Shown: piece after piece, positions 1 through 11,800 of the stretch
How the letters are laid out: the number at the start of each line of letters is the position of its first letter
Numbering within the stretch: the first letter of the stretch is position 1
Origin: Crambe crambe
Taxonomy: Eukaryota > Porifera > Demospongiae > Poecilosclerida > Crambeidae
Reading direction: 5' to 3'
Length of the DNA stretch: 64,000 bases
NCBI GenBank assembly: GCA_963924555.1
Contig: OZ004586.1
Coordinates: forward strand, 3,988,501 to 4,052,500
Position numbers and translations under genes: made by a program
Notes under the pieces: model-generated
Told to the model about the DNA's origin: nothing
What the model saw: only the letters and a program-made list of their open reading frames with translations
Databases searched by the model: none

Positions 1-40
1 CTCATAGAATGAGTGAATTGTATGGTCTCATAACTAAAGG

Positions 41-117
41 TAATTTGGTAATTTTTTATGCATAAGCTTACAACTAGGTAGGCTAAATACTAGGTGTAGC
101 TAATGTACTTACAACAA

Positions 118-148
<31 letters not shown>

Positions 149-809
149 GATTTACAGCAACAGCACAGGATGATGTTTAAGAAAGCATATAGAGAAGATG
201 AGGCAGTTAGAACAGGCTGTAGGTCAACCAGGACTGGCCTGGCGACCAGGAGAGGATTAAAAACAACAACAACAAACAAACAAACAAGCAAACAAACAGA
301 AACAAATACAAACAAACAAGCAAACAAAAACAGAAACAGAAATAAACAAACAAGCAAACAAAAACAGAAACAAAAATAACAGAAAAGAAAAGATTGGTTA
401 ATGATTACATGTCTTATAATTATAATTGGGTGGCTTGGGAATTGACATGCAGCTTCGGCAAGGGCAGACAATGTGGAATGTGCAAGTGTTGTAGGCATCG
501 AATCTACTCAGAAAAACTGACCAAAAGTAGACTTTGAGTTTAGATTTGATGGTTGGGGCACCTAGGGTTAAATCAATTGGTGGCAGAGAGTTCCATAAAC
601 TAGTCAACCTGTTAAAATAGAAGTGCCTTTGGGAGTTGGAGATAGATCTTGAGTGGGTGAGTTTGAGGGAACCCGACCTGGTTGCAGTAGAAATAGCTAC
701 CTAGTCTATGATGCTTCCAAACACCATGTAGCTAGGTATTGATCATTAATGTACTTCCTGTTACAATACATGACACATGTCTGCAACAATAATAATTATT
801 GCTCTACAT
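41..809. repeat. Inverted copy of the block at 21937-22150
   Basis: Outside the LINE insertion, 41-119 and 691-809 are the reverse complement of 22060-22143 and 21937-22058. The DNA that follows (about 815-2000) matches 22145-23430 in direct orientation. The block upstream of sacsin copy 1 is therefore flipped relative to that upstream of copy 2. Confidence 0.85.
120..690 (-). mobile_element. 5'-truncated LINE (CR1/L2-like) 3' fragment
   Basis: On the minus strand a reading frame running from about 690 to a stop at 398 encodes the C-terminal tail of a non-LTR retrotransposon reverse transcriptase. Its landmarks are the segment LWNSLPPIDL, then TIKSKL, then a CTFH...CPC cysteine motif. This tail is typical of CR1/L2-type ORF2 proteins. 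The 3'UTR (minus strand, 397 down to 148) holds a degenerate TTTG-rich stretch and ends in an (AAT)n tail at 120-147, as CR1/L2 elements often do. Comparison with the matching DNA at 21937-22150, which lacks this segment, defines the insertion. AAAT at 116-119 and 691-694 may be the target-site duplication. Only the last ~95 codons of ORF2 remain, so it cannot move by itself. Family level is recognised from memory of motifs, not searched. Confidence 0.7.
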
Positions 810-814
810 ATATA

Positions 815-2029
815 AAAGGAAGAGATGTTTAGAGTTCAGAGATTAAAGGAGATCCAGGCTTAATTTTTTTATTTTTATGTAGGTGTTAAATAATGAAATC
901 ATTAAATATGTGCAGCTGCTGGGCTGCACAGGACAGGAATATTAATTTTGGAATGGCCTATTCATTATTCATTTTTACAGTTGTTAGCTATATACACAGA
1001 GTAGCAGGGGAAAATATTAGCAAGATCAATGTCCGAATACAGGCGTAAAAGTTACTATGAAAACTATAGCTAGCTAGATTTGTTCTCAGTCTGACTTATT
1101 TTATATCAAACTCCTTGACAAAAATAGTGTCAGTGATCTAGCTAGCTTATATCACATCACAGTGGATCTTACCTGTCCTTCAGTTCACCTTACAGGCTAG
1201 CAAGCATACTCTATTCAATCTCAGATCAGACTGCGCTGGTAATAGCGTTTATGATTATGGTGACCATTTCCCACTGGCTAGCTGGATACGTACAGGTGCT
1301 TTGACGATCATTTCCTCTAATTCGTCTGAGCATGCGCATAATCACAGTACTGGAATTCACAGAATGACCCACCATCATCGAAAAAAAAAAAAAAAGAGGT
1401 CACGTTATTAGGGGACAAGCAGATGAGGAAGCTATAAGTTATGTAAGGCTGTTATGTTTTAATGATTATTAGCAAACTAATAATGACCCAGCTCAGAGTC
1501 AGGTGAAGCTAGCTAGCTAACTTGTGTGGTGTGAGGAAGGGAGAAGATACGACACTCTTAGCTAAAGTGTAACAAGCTATTTGCTGAGTTATATTGAGTT
1601 TCCCTTAGTACTACTGGGTAACCTGTGCAGACAGGTGCAAGCATCAGACCGGTGTGTTGCATACCTGCAACAGTATAGAGGTGTGTTGCAGTACGTCATA
1701 GGGGATGGGCCATGCAGGCGAGGCAGGCTGGTGAATATGAATTCTCAGAATGATAGCTAGCTACAAACAGAGGAGAGAGTGTATGGTGGTTTATAGGGGA
1801 AGAAGTAGCATAAAATGTTGTGGTCTCTTAGTTGGTGTGGAAATTCACCACTTAATAATATACTGAGAATGAATAGTTAATTATATTCATAGTTCACTTG
1901 TAGTCATTACCTTTCACCCACATGTGAGTACTAAGACCTTTACACAAGAACTATACATTGAGGTTAGAGATACCAAGAAATTTTCCTTTATGTAGTTAAT
2001 GGTACAAAGAAAAGGGGTGGGTCAGCAGC
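815..2029. repeat. Duplicated upstream region of sacsin copy 1
   Basis: This non-coding stretch matches 22145-23447 upstream of copy 2 with small indels, so it is part of the tandem duplication unit. I see no gene in it. It contains a poly-A run at about 1380-1395 and repeated short GCTAGCTA-type motifs. It probably contains promoter-proximal regulatory DNA, but no specific site can be supported. Confidence 0.8.
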
Positions 2030-2078
2030 TTATTTAAACACTAGGCTGATTCATTTCCAGTTCAGTCTCATCCAGAAG
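2030..2078 (+). promoter_or_regulatory. TATA/initiator core promoter and 5'UTR exon, sacsin copy 1
   Basis: A TATA-like TTATTTAAA (2030-2038) is followed about 32 bp later by TCAGTC (2062-2067), a match to the animal initiator consensus. Transcription would start near 2064. A splice donor AAG|GTAATG follows at 2078/2079, and a matching acceptor CCCTCGTAG ends at 2200, giving a 5'UTR intron. The same arrangement is kept at the other two copies while flanking DNA varies, which supports it. Confidence 0.65.
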
Positions 2079-2225
2079 GTAATGTCTGAAGTATGTGTGG
2101 CAAGCTTGTTGGTAAGAATAGCTAGTGTTAGTAGCTAGCAAGCGGAAGTAGTGATTGTTTTTTTGTGGTCAATTGATGATGGTATTCATTACCCTCGTAG
2201 GAACTTTCACAGGAACGGGCCTACC

Positions 2226-2803
2226 ATGAATAGGACTGATGCTGGAGAACAGTTCGGCCAGAGAAGGCCGCCACTCTCTGTTACTATCAAGCAGATCCTG
2301 GATAGGTATCCAGATGGCCAGATATTCAAGGTATTACTAGTAGTGGGAAACCCCTAATTTAGGATTAGGAAGGGAAGACAATAGATTCAGTTGTTAGCAG
2401 TTGGCAGTTACGTGGTACAAGTATAGAGCCTTCACATTAATTTAAACTTTGCATAACCTGATCAGGACACAATTTTTCCCCTGTTCCCAAGAGTATCTGG
2501 ATTGAGGGGTTCCAGTGGGACGGACAAATCTGAATCAAGCATTTTGCCCATAGTAGTCCTTTATAACTGAGAACAAGTCTTACGTATTTAGAAGTTGCCT
2601 TTATTCGAAGGAAATCCAGCAATATGATCATTCAATGTGTACTTACTGTATAGAGAGAGTGGTAGGAAATTACAGACTAGCCAGTAATGGGTCATTACAT
2701 GAAGCTTATACAACACTACTAAATAAACATCTATTACGTAGGTATGCACGGGTATGTACCATGGCTTCTACTGACACAGGAAAAAGAATAGGTAGCAATA
2801 GCC

Positions 2804-2836
<33 letters not shown>

Positions 2837-5800
2837 AACAAACAAGCAAACCAAATAACTAGGTCCTATACTTTTCGTGTTCTAGAAAACTATCCCTCTA
2901 ATCAGGACAAGTTATTCTTGTGTATAAAGATGTGTACTTATCAGGACACCTCTGTATAGGAAATGATCCAGAATGCTGACGATGCTGGAGCAACCAAAGT
3001 CCAATTCTATGTGGACTGCAGACAGCATGGATCTTCATCCCTGCTTCACCGTGGTCTTGCTTCTTACCAAGGACCTGCTCTCATCTCAGCCAATGACGCC
3101 ATGTTCTCTAAAGAGGACTGGGAGGGAATACAGAACCTCCAGCAAAGCATCAAGGCTGAGGATCCCTTCAAAGTGGGAAGATTTGGAATTGGCTTCAACT
3201 CTGTCTACCATCTCACTGGTAAGGCATGCCAACAGTTATAGCTTGATTGGAGCAGTGAGTTCTAGCAGGAATAAGCTGGCTCCATTGTGTATAGATAATG
3301 GAGAGAGAATTTTTTTTAAATCAACTGTTTGGAGAGAATGAATTCACAGAAGTGAGTGAGCTGGCTCTATAGTGGCTCCTAGAAATTCCATGACCCATAC
3401 TTGCGGGCAGGTCACATGTGGTTTATCATTCATAGACCAATGAATAATCTTATTGGATATCTCAGGTCATGAATAGTAACTCTAGCAACGTGTGTGCACG
3501 GTACACTACACCACTTCTATAGCTATTCTGAACACTACACTGTATACATTTCCCATCATTAAAGAGCTGGCCTTAAGGGTTGCAGTCGGCATTTTTAAAA
3601 AAATGTGTTTTTTTTTAATGTCCATATCTTCATTATACTACCCCCTCTCTTAGAGAGCTTCTACTTTATACCCTCTCTATATGAAAGAGTCAGGCTTGTT
3701 AAACATACCACAATCATACTTAGGAGGCCTTTGATTGAATTCCTATTGTAGTTTCTATGGAGAGATGTTGAAAAAAAAAAATGATGGTACATAGATGTTC
3801 CTTTTATGGAATAGTTTGCTTAGCGAGCATGATTTGGGGTAGCAATATGTTGTAATATATAATAAATAACGGTCTAATAGAGCATACTGAAAGTTTATAA
3901 AGTTTTATATATAAGCTTTTATTTTAATATTGAAATTCCTGTTATTGATAACCCCATACTCAAGCATAGAGATAACAATTACAATATGGGTGCCAGGGTT
4001 CGCCTGTCATTTATAATCCATAAAACCCATGGCACCCATGTTCTAAATATTTCATATCCTGCTACAGCTAGTTAAGGTGAGTATAGACTAGGCTAGGTAC
4101 AGTTAAGTAACTTTACCTAGACGCTTTAGTGGCCGCACTTTCTTGTCTCCATGGAGATTAAATGTTGTTTCCATGGACAACGGGCAATATGACTCATAAT
4201 ACCCATCATTCATGACGACGGGCATTATGGCTTATAAACCACACTGATCTCGCCCACGCATGGGATATAAATGAGGTTTGAAGCATAGATTCATAAATCT
4301 GAAGGTGGTTATGATAAAATTGGGGGAAGTAATAAAGTAAAGCAATCAATATTTCATTGTGTACTAGATCCTAGTTCATAAGCCATGCAGGCTCAGTCAA
4401 AGCCACACTACAAATAAGGCAGCTTCTAGCTTTTTTTAAGACACTGAGTATAATCTTTATGCATAACCTATTTAAATTAAGTCATTCCACCTAACTGAGA
4501 ATGATTTGAAGTGTTTCAAGAAGACTCTGAGCTTTATAGTTACGTATGTGTATGCTTTCCTATTATGTGTACACAGCCTAATGGCAAATCTTTATGCTAG
4601 CCTCTTATGTTTTGATACCTGTGGTGTGTATTAATTAAGCATGCCAAGTATGCAATACTCAGAGTTGGCACCATAATTAATGTAATGGAACAGGGAATGA
4701 TGTAAAAGGGGACAGCACCAGGGGATTACTCCAACCACAATAATTTCACAGCTATATAAAGCAACCCTTTGATCTAGCCATTGTCATAATTATGTACATA
4801 AAACTGTATAGACGCAATAGACTCGATACCTACCTATACACACAATGACCTTCATTAGGCCAAATTAAAGCAGCTTGGTGGGAGGCAGTGATGTAGGGAT
4901 TATTATTGAAGTTAGCATAATTTTTGATGTTTGTTCACAGAAACTGCTATACATAGGTAAAAGTACAGACTAACCCTACATGGCCATTGTATTTAGCATA
5001 AAAAAATTCCCCTTCACTTGTAAAGTGATACTGGGCAAGAAATAAGCATGATACCATACTCTTATTTATAGCAAGTACAGAGACAAGAATATTCCATGGC
5101 TAAGCAAGTAGGCATGGTCAAATTACTGTTCACATACATTATAAGCCACTATGAGGTTTACATGTCAGATTCTGAGGCAGCTAATTCTCAAGAAGTTCTA
5201 TAGGACTTTCTCTTTATCTATAGCCGCTATCTATACCCAAGTAACCAGCACTGTCTGCCAAGGCCAGCCACACACTTGCTAAATTTTCTGCTCACAGTAT
5301 AGCACATAATTTCGTGGGGTAAATTTTCATGCATTTAAGTGTGAACCATAATAAATTCTGTAGAATCATAAAATCCACCTGAAATACCAGTCAATATTAA
5401 TTTTATTGTAACAATTTATTTAATGGTGTATCACTACTGAGCATGTTTGTTTTGTGTGTGTCTATTTTTCTTAAACAACTTGTGCTTCTGCTTGGTAGGA
5501 ACATACGTATTATGAGCTAACTTAACTACTGTGGCTACTACAGCCATCTAAGGTTATGGTCAAGAATGATGTATACACGACACATCCATTTTGGCTTGCA
5601 CTTTCAAGGTCATCACTTCAGAGTTTAGCAAAAATAGAAAGTGGTAGCCTGCAAGTGAAGCCAACATGGGTCCTCCAAAATAATCCTTGCACCGTTCTCC
5701 ATGGCCCAGTGTGTGTGCTCCTAGTCCTGCAATCTCACCTATCTCGTCGATTCCAGAGGCATCAAGGAAGTTGACTGACTTGCGCTGGAGCTGAAGAGTG

Positions 5801-8800
5801 AGATCGACTGACTTGTGCTTGTTGTGGCTGGAGCGAGACAGACTGACTTGACTTGTGCTCGAGCAAGATCTGCTCGGAACACAATTTTTCTGGCTGTTTG
5901 GCTGGTAGCTACAGCTAGCTGCTTATGGCTGCTGGACACAATTGGCTGTTAGGTACAGCTGGCTGCTCAGCTGTAGGTAGCTGGCTTTTGCACGCAGTAC
6001 GTAATGGAGTCGATTATGCAAAACAAAGAAAGTACACATAGCTATCTCTTGTCACCTACGTAAGGCTGGTGACATGTATGTGTGCACAAATTCATTCTAT
6101 TCAACCATACTCTAACCACTCAAATTCTCAGATGAAATTAATCAATTCAGAAGAACACTGAGTCTGTGTGTGAAGCCTTTTAAGTGAATACTTGGTGAAT
6201 ACATAATGGGGCTTAAACTTGTGGTAATCCCACAAGTTTAAGCCACCTTGTCTGAATTCCTAGAACAACTTACCCTAGACTATCAGTGTCACAGTGAGCA
6301 TGAAAATGTAGTGTTGGCATCAGAGTGCTGAGACACAGTGCCAGGTTGAATGATGTGTACATAGCTAGGTATGGCATAGCTGACCCTTTACAAATTCGTA
6401 TGTGGTACAGTTTCAAGTTAAAAGTTTAAACCACACACAAATAAAAACGTCATTACATATCATTACTTACTTTCTAGGTTCAGCTTTCAGATGCCTGGAA
6501 CTTAGTCGAACTATTGTAGTGAAAGTTAGCAAGTCATTGAAAGAAGACAGTTAAGAACACTTAACACTCACCCCAGTTAAGAACACTTAGAGAATCAAGT
6601 TTGAAGATACGTAGCAATCGAGGCTAGCAATGATGCATGAAAACTGACTTTGTGCATCTCCAAACCACAACTATCACAAAAAAATTCATGGTGATGGTGA
6701 CATAATAGCTAAGAGACATTGAAAAACTAACAAGCTTGGTAGTAATAAAGGAGAACTAGGTAGGTTGTGTTTACTGTGAATCATAGCACAAGAATGAATT
6801 CAAATATTTTTTTTCTGGATTGCTTACCCCTTGAATCTTCAGTAAACTGATCACTTGGATCATTTATCTGCGCATGCGTACAAGTCAGGTTGGGTAAATG
6901 TATGGTTGAAATTTTAAGTTGAGGCCTCTGGCAGGCATAATCTTTTTGCACTTTTATTCACCAGATGTTCCCACTATCATTAGTGGTAGCAAAGTCGCTT
7001 ATCTTGAACCTCAAGAAGAATTATGGAAAGGACAGTCAGGAAGATCTTACCAGTTATCTGAAGTAGCTGGTACTGACCACCTTACACCATATTACGGCAT
7101 AGCTGGTTTCTGTCCAAGGAGTACCAGCTACAATAAAACTTTGTTTCGTTTTCCTCTGCGCAACGCAGTGTCCAAATTATCGGAGAATATCTACTCCATT
7201 CAGAAAGTTAATGTGCTTATAAATGCACTGAAATCTGAAGCAAAGCTTCTACTGCTGTTTCTTCGTTCCATAACAACCATTGAAGTTTATAACATTAATG
7301 TACATGGGCAGCATACTCTCTCCTTTCAGGCCAAGGTTTCTGATGCTTTTGTGGACGAACTTACCAGGAAACGAAGATCACTGCTGGATAATCTCAGACG
7401 TATCCACATTTCGTATCAGTATAATTTCTCCAACATAATCAATTTTACTGCCAAATTTGATGTCAGTGTGTACGATGCCAGCACTAGACAGACCCTTACC
7501 AGCCACTGGCTTGTGGCCAATCAAGTTGGTTCCTCAAATTCTACTGTTAGGGGAGCATCTGTCAAGCAGAAAGTTTTCCCCTGGGTTGGAACAGCCTTGG
7601 AATTGGATAACCCTGGCAATGGCAGGATATTTTGTTTCCTTCCAATGCCCATAGAGGCTGCTTCTAATCTTCCTGTTCATGTCAATGGGACATTTGGGTT
7701 GACTGACGACCGTAGGAGTCTGAAGTGGCCTGGTGTGGAGAGGAGAAACGATCCCACGGCAGATTGGAACAAGCTCCTTGTAAGAGAAGTCATACCATCC
7801 TGTTATGTCGATCTCTTGCTTGAAGCTAAGAATCATCTTAGCATGCGTGATAGTAGCATCTTCTACAAAGCTTGGCCTGATGTCATTAGGCTCAGAGGAT
7901 CACACTGGGGAGATGTTTTAACTTCATTATTTCAAACTCTACTGAGAAACAGTGTGATCTGGTCTGCACCACTCAGGCAATCAGGTGAGTGGGTTTTACC
8001 AACCAATGCTGTCTACATCCCCAAGTCACAGAAATTGATATCGATTGTTGAACGCACCCTTACCTCTTGTGGTGTGAAGCTAGCAGATGTTCCCACATGT
8101 GTATGGGATGCTTTCTCTCATGTGAGAACCTCTGTGACTTCAGTTAGTCCAAAGTTAGTACGTGATAAACTCCGTACATACCCAAATAGCTACACATCTA
8201 TCGATGCTGTAGGGAAATGTGAGCTGCTGAAATACTGTCTTTCTGATGACATTTCAAACTACAATGAATTGGCCAATTTACAACTACTCCCGCTAGCCAA
8301 TGGCACTTTTGCTGCCTTTCTGACTAGCAGTTATTTTTTTAGTCCACCCATATACCTATGCACACCAGAATGCCCAAGGTATCTACTCCCTAATATCGAT
8401 CCAAAACTCGTTGATGTTTCAAGTGATCCAACTTTGCAACATCTCCTAACACAAGTTGCCAATTCTAACCATACACAGCTCAAATTGTTGAATGTGGCCA
8501 CTGTGGCTTCCCTGTTGGATGAAGCCATGCCTTCACAGTGGAGTAGTAGGATGGAAGTAGTTTCATTTACAAGCTCGCAGTTTCCAGTTGATTGGTTCAA
8601 GAAGTTCTGGGATTGGGTACAAAACAAGAATCTGGGAAGTTTTCAAGGCAAGTTCATTGTCCCAATCGAAGTTCCTGGCTATCATCCAATAGCGAAATTC
8701 AATGTTGCCAAATTATCCAATCAAAACCTCCTCTACTTTCCATCCCACGTTTCTCTCAGTAATGAGATGATCACCATATTGAACAAGTTCAGCATTCTCT

Positions 8801-11800
8801 ATGTCAAACAGAGCAGCTTTCCTTATCTCATACACAGGCAGATATCACAATACCTCACACCTTTTTCCCCTGAGAGTCTGCTGCAAGCTATATCCAAGAA
8901 TAGCTATTATAATAGTGTTTCACTGACTCCACAAGAAGCAACCACTTTAAAAACACAATTCTATAATATGCCAGGTATTCGGAACTACCAGCATATTATT
9001 ATGAACTTAAAGATGTTCACTACTTCTTCAAATACTTCAGGAAGGCTTTACTCCGTATCTGAAGCTTCTTCTCTGTCAATTCTTAGAAAGGCTTTATCTG
9101 AGCCTTCCAATCCAGTAGTTGACATCTCTATCTTCCCTCAGTCAATAATTTTATTTTCCAGCAGTGATTACTATCAAAATGAATTGCTAAGGAAACTTTC
9201 TATCCAGGCACCAAATGACGTTGACTTTGTAACAAGCTACATCTTCCCTTACATTCAGAATGGCACTATTACTGGGGATGACATCGACAAAATCATGACT
9301 CGAGTGCTTGAGGCTTATCAATCATTACAGTTCAAAAATTACAGCATAACTAACTCCATACAGCAGCTGAGATTTGTCAAGATCGCATCAGGTCACAGAA
9401 AATGTCCAAATGAACTGTATGATCCAAATGATGTCACCAGTCAGATATACTTAGGTGAAGATGTCTTTCCACGTGCACCTTATGACAAGTACTTAAACGT
9501 ACTTAGATCTTGTGGCATGAAAACATCAGTCAGCCCTCAGGAAGTTCTCGATGTAATATACAGCATAAGCACAGGATCAAGTACCTATCCACAGCAAGTC
9601 AATTCAACCAAACTTAATCGTGCTAAGGCCATCTTGAAGTACATTGGAAATAGAAGTTTCACAAGCCAAACCTCAGGCAGCTTTACTCTCAACAGAAGCA
9701 TTCACAGAGGTTACCTTCCTTTCAATACTGCTGTGCAATTGCTCTCTAGCAACAGGAGTTGGCTTCCTGTTCTCTCCAAACAACCTAGAAGTTACCCCAG
9801 TTCTCTGCCCTGGAGAGGAGATGGCTTTACGTCACATTTCATTGCTCTGAATGGCTCTGCTTGTGTATCTTGTTCGGGTTCACCTTCTCTTCCCTTACTG
9901 TATGGTTCACAAGTGTATTTCACTGCTCCAGATGTAGATGGTGTGGATGCCAATGTTTCTGCTCTTCTGGGCTCTGAAGAACCCACAACACATCTTGTCC
10001 CACACTTCACTCAAGTAATAGCCTATAAGAATTCCATCTCATCCGACCAAATGATATCAATTGTTTACAACATTTACTCAAAAATGTTACAGCTGGTGAA
10101 CCAGGGTTCAAAAGGTCAACTCAATGGTCTTAGATCCATGAGTGATTGGATATACATAAAGAAATATGGCAGATTTGTTGGTGTGAATGCCATAGCATTG
10201 CAGCAGAATCCAGGGTTCCGTCATAATGTAGAACCTTATTTGCATATACTCCCAGACAGCATCTCCAGTTTTTCTACTCTATTCACTTCATTTGGCATGA
10301 ATAAGAGTCTTTCTGACATACAAATTATATCCATATTGAGTGTTATCAAGAAAGAGATTACTAGTAATCCTAATTCTGTAAATCCTGGAGAAGCATGGAG
10401 CACAGTTATGGCCATTCTCAACTGGTTAACGAATAATGGAACAGAGGAAAGATCTCACGATTCTATTCTTGTTCCAGCTGAATCAGAATCAAGATATCCA
10501 GATTTGAGACAAGCAAGTGAGCTGATCTACACAGATAACGACTTTTTCAAGGATTTGGACTTTGCCATGTCGTCCATTGACTCAGATAAACCACTAATGT
10601 TTGTCCACGATCGTATCAGTTCCAGCCTGGCCAAATGCCTTCAAATCAGGCCCCTCAGTGAAGAACTTGACATTGCTGAAGATACTTTCGGAGATGCTGG
10701 TCAACAAGAGCCTTTGATTGTGCGAGTGAAAAACATTTTAAGAGATTACAAGGATGGCTTGACGATCGTCAAGGAGCTGATTCAAAACGCTGATGATGCA
10801 GAAGCTACCGAGATTAACATTTGCTTTGATGCTCGGACTCATGATATCAATCGTAAGAAGCTATTCTTTCCAGACATGGTCGAGTCACATGGTCCAGCTT
10901 TGGTAGTCCACAACAACAGCACATTCAGTGATGAGGACTTTGATAATATCCAGAAGTTAGCAGGTGCTACTAAACAGGAAAAGCACTTGAAAATCGGGAA
11001 ATTTGGCATTGGATTCTGTTCTGTCTATCATATCACTGATGTGCCTTCCTTTATCAGTCGAGATAGACTGTACATATTTGATCCAACACTTAAACATCTT
11101 AGCACTGCAGTTAAAAATCGAGCACAACCTGGACAAAGGGTCAAATATTTGTCCAGAGTCATCAAGAAATCTCAGCAGCTTCAGCCATATGTTGGACTCT
11201 TTGGGTTTGATATGAATACTCAATATAATGGTACAATATTCCGACTGCCTTTTCGAACTTCAGTGAGTGAACTTAGTAGTACTTGCTACTCCCAAGCAGC
11301 AATAGGGGAGCTCATTCAATCCATTCAACAATGTGGTGATAAACTTTTACTGTTCCTGCAACATATAAAGCGCATCACCGTCCAAAAGATTGAAACTGGT
11401 CAGACCAAACCTACACTTCTATACGAAATCTGTAAAACAACTTCACAATTTCCGATCACTCTCAACTGTGCTTCAGTCATTTGTGTGGAATCAAATCAAG
11501 TCAGAGAGAGGAAAAGGTTGAGCAATAACTGGCTGGTTTCAAAGCATGAGTCCCTTCACGGAAGGAAGAGTGGAATAGCTCATGTAGCATGCATGTTAAA
11601 CACCATTAGAGGAGGCAGGAGCTCTTATAATGCTGATACTGACATTCAAGGAGAAATCTTTTGTTTCCTCCCTCTCTCACAGACCACTGGCCTTCCTGTC
11701 CATGTGAGCTGTAACTTTGCTGTCATTAATAACCGGCGAGGAATATGGACTTCTGACGAATCCACTTCACGATCTGGTACTGAAGTTCAGTGGAATATTT

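Noticed and set aside
109..498. Minus-strand frame rich in Phe, Leu, Cys and Val with an Asn run
   Set aside because: It is produced by the TTTG-rich LINE 3'UTR and the ATT microsatellite, not by a gene.
2437..2631. Minus-strand frame in intron 1, partly shared with 23880-24060
   Set aside because: The similarity reflects duplication of the intron; the frame is not kept open in copy 2 and no family is recognised.
6919..6964. Extension of the giant exon of copy 1 upstream of 6965
   Set aside because: The open frame continues upstream only because no stop happens to occur. The TTCACCAG acceptor at 6964 joins in phase to the 259-nt exon and restores the conserved HLT-DVP sequence. The same holds for 28454-28472.
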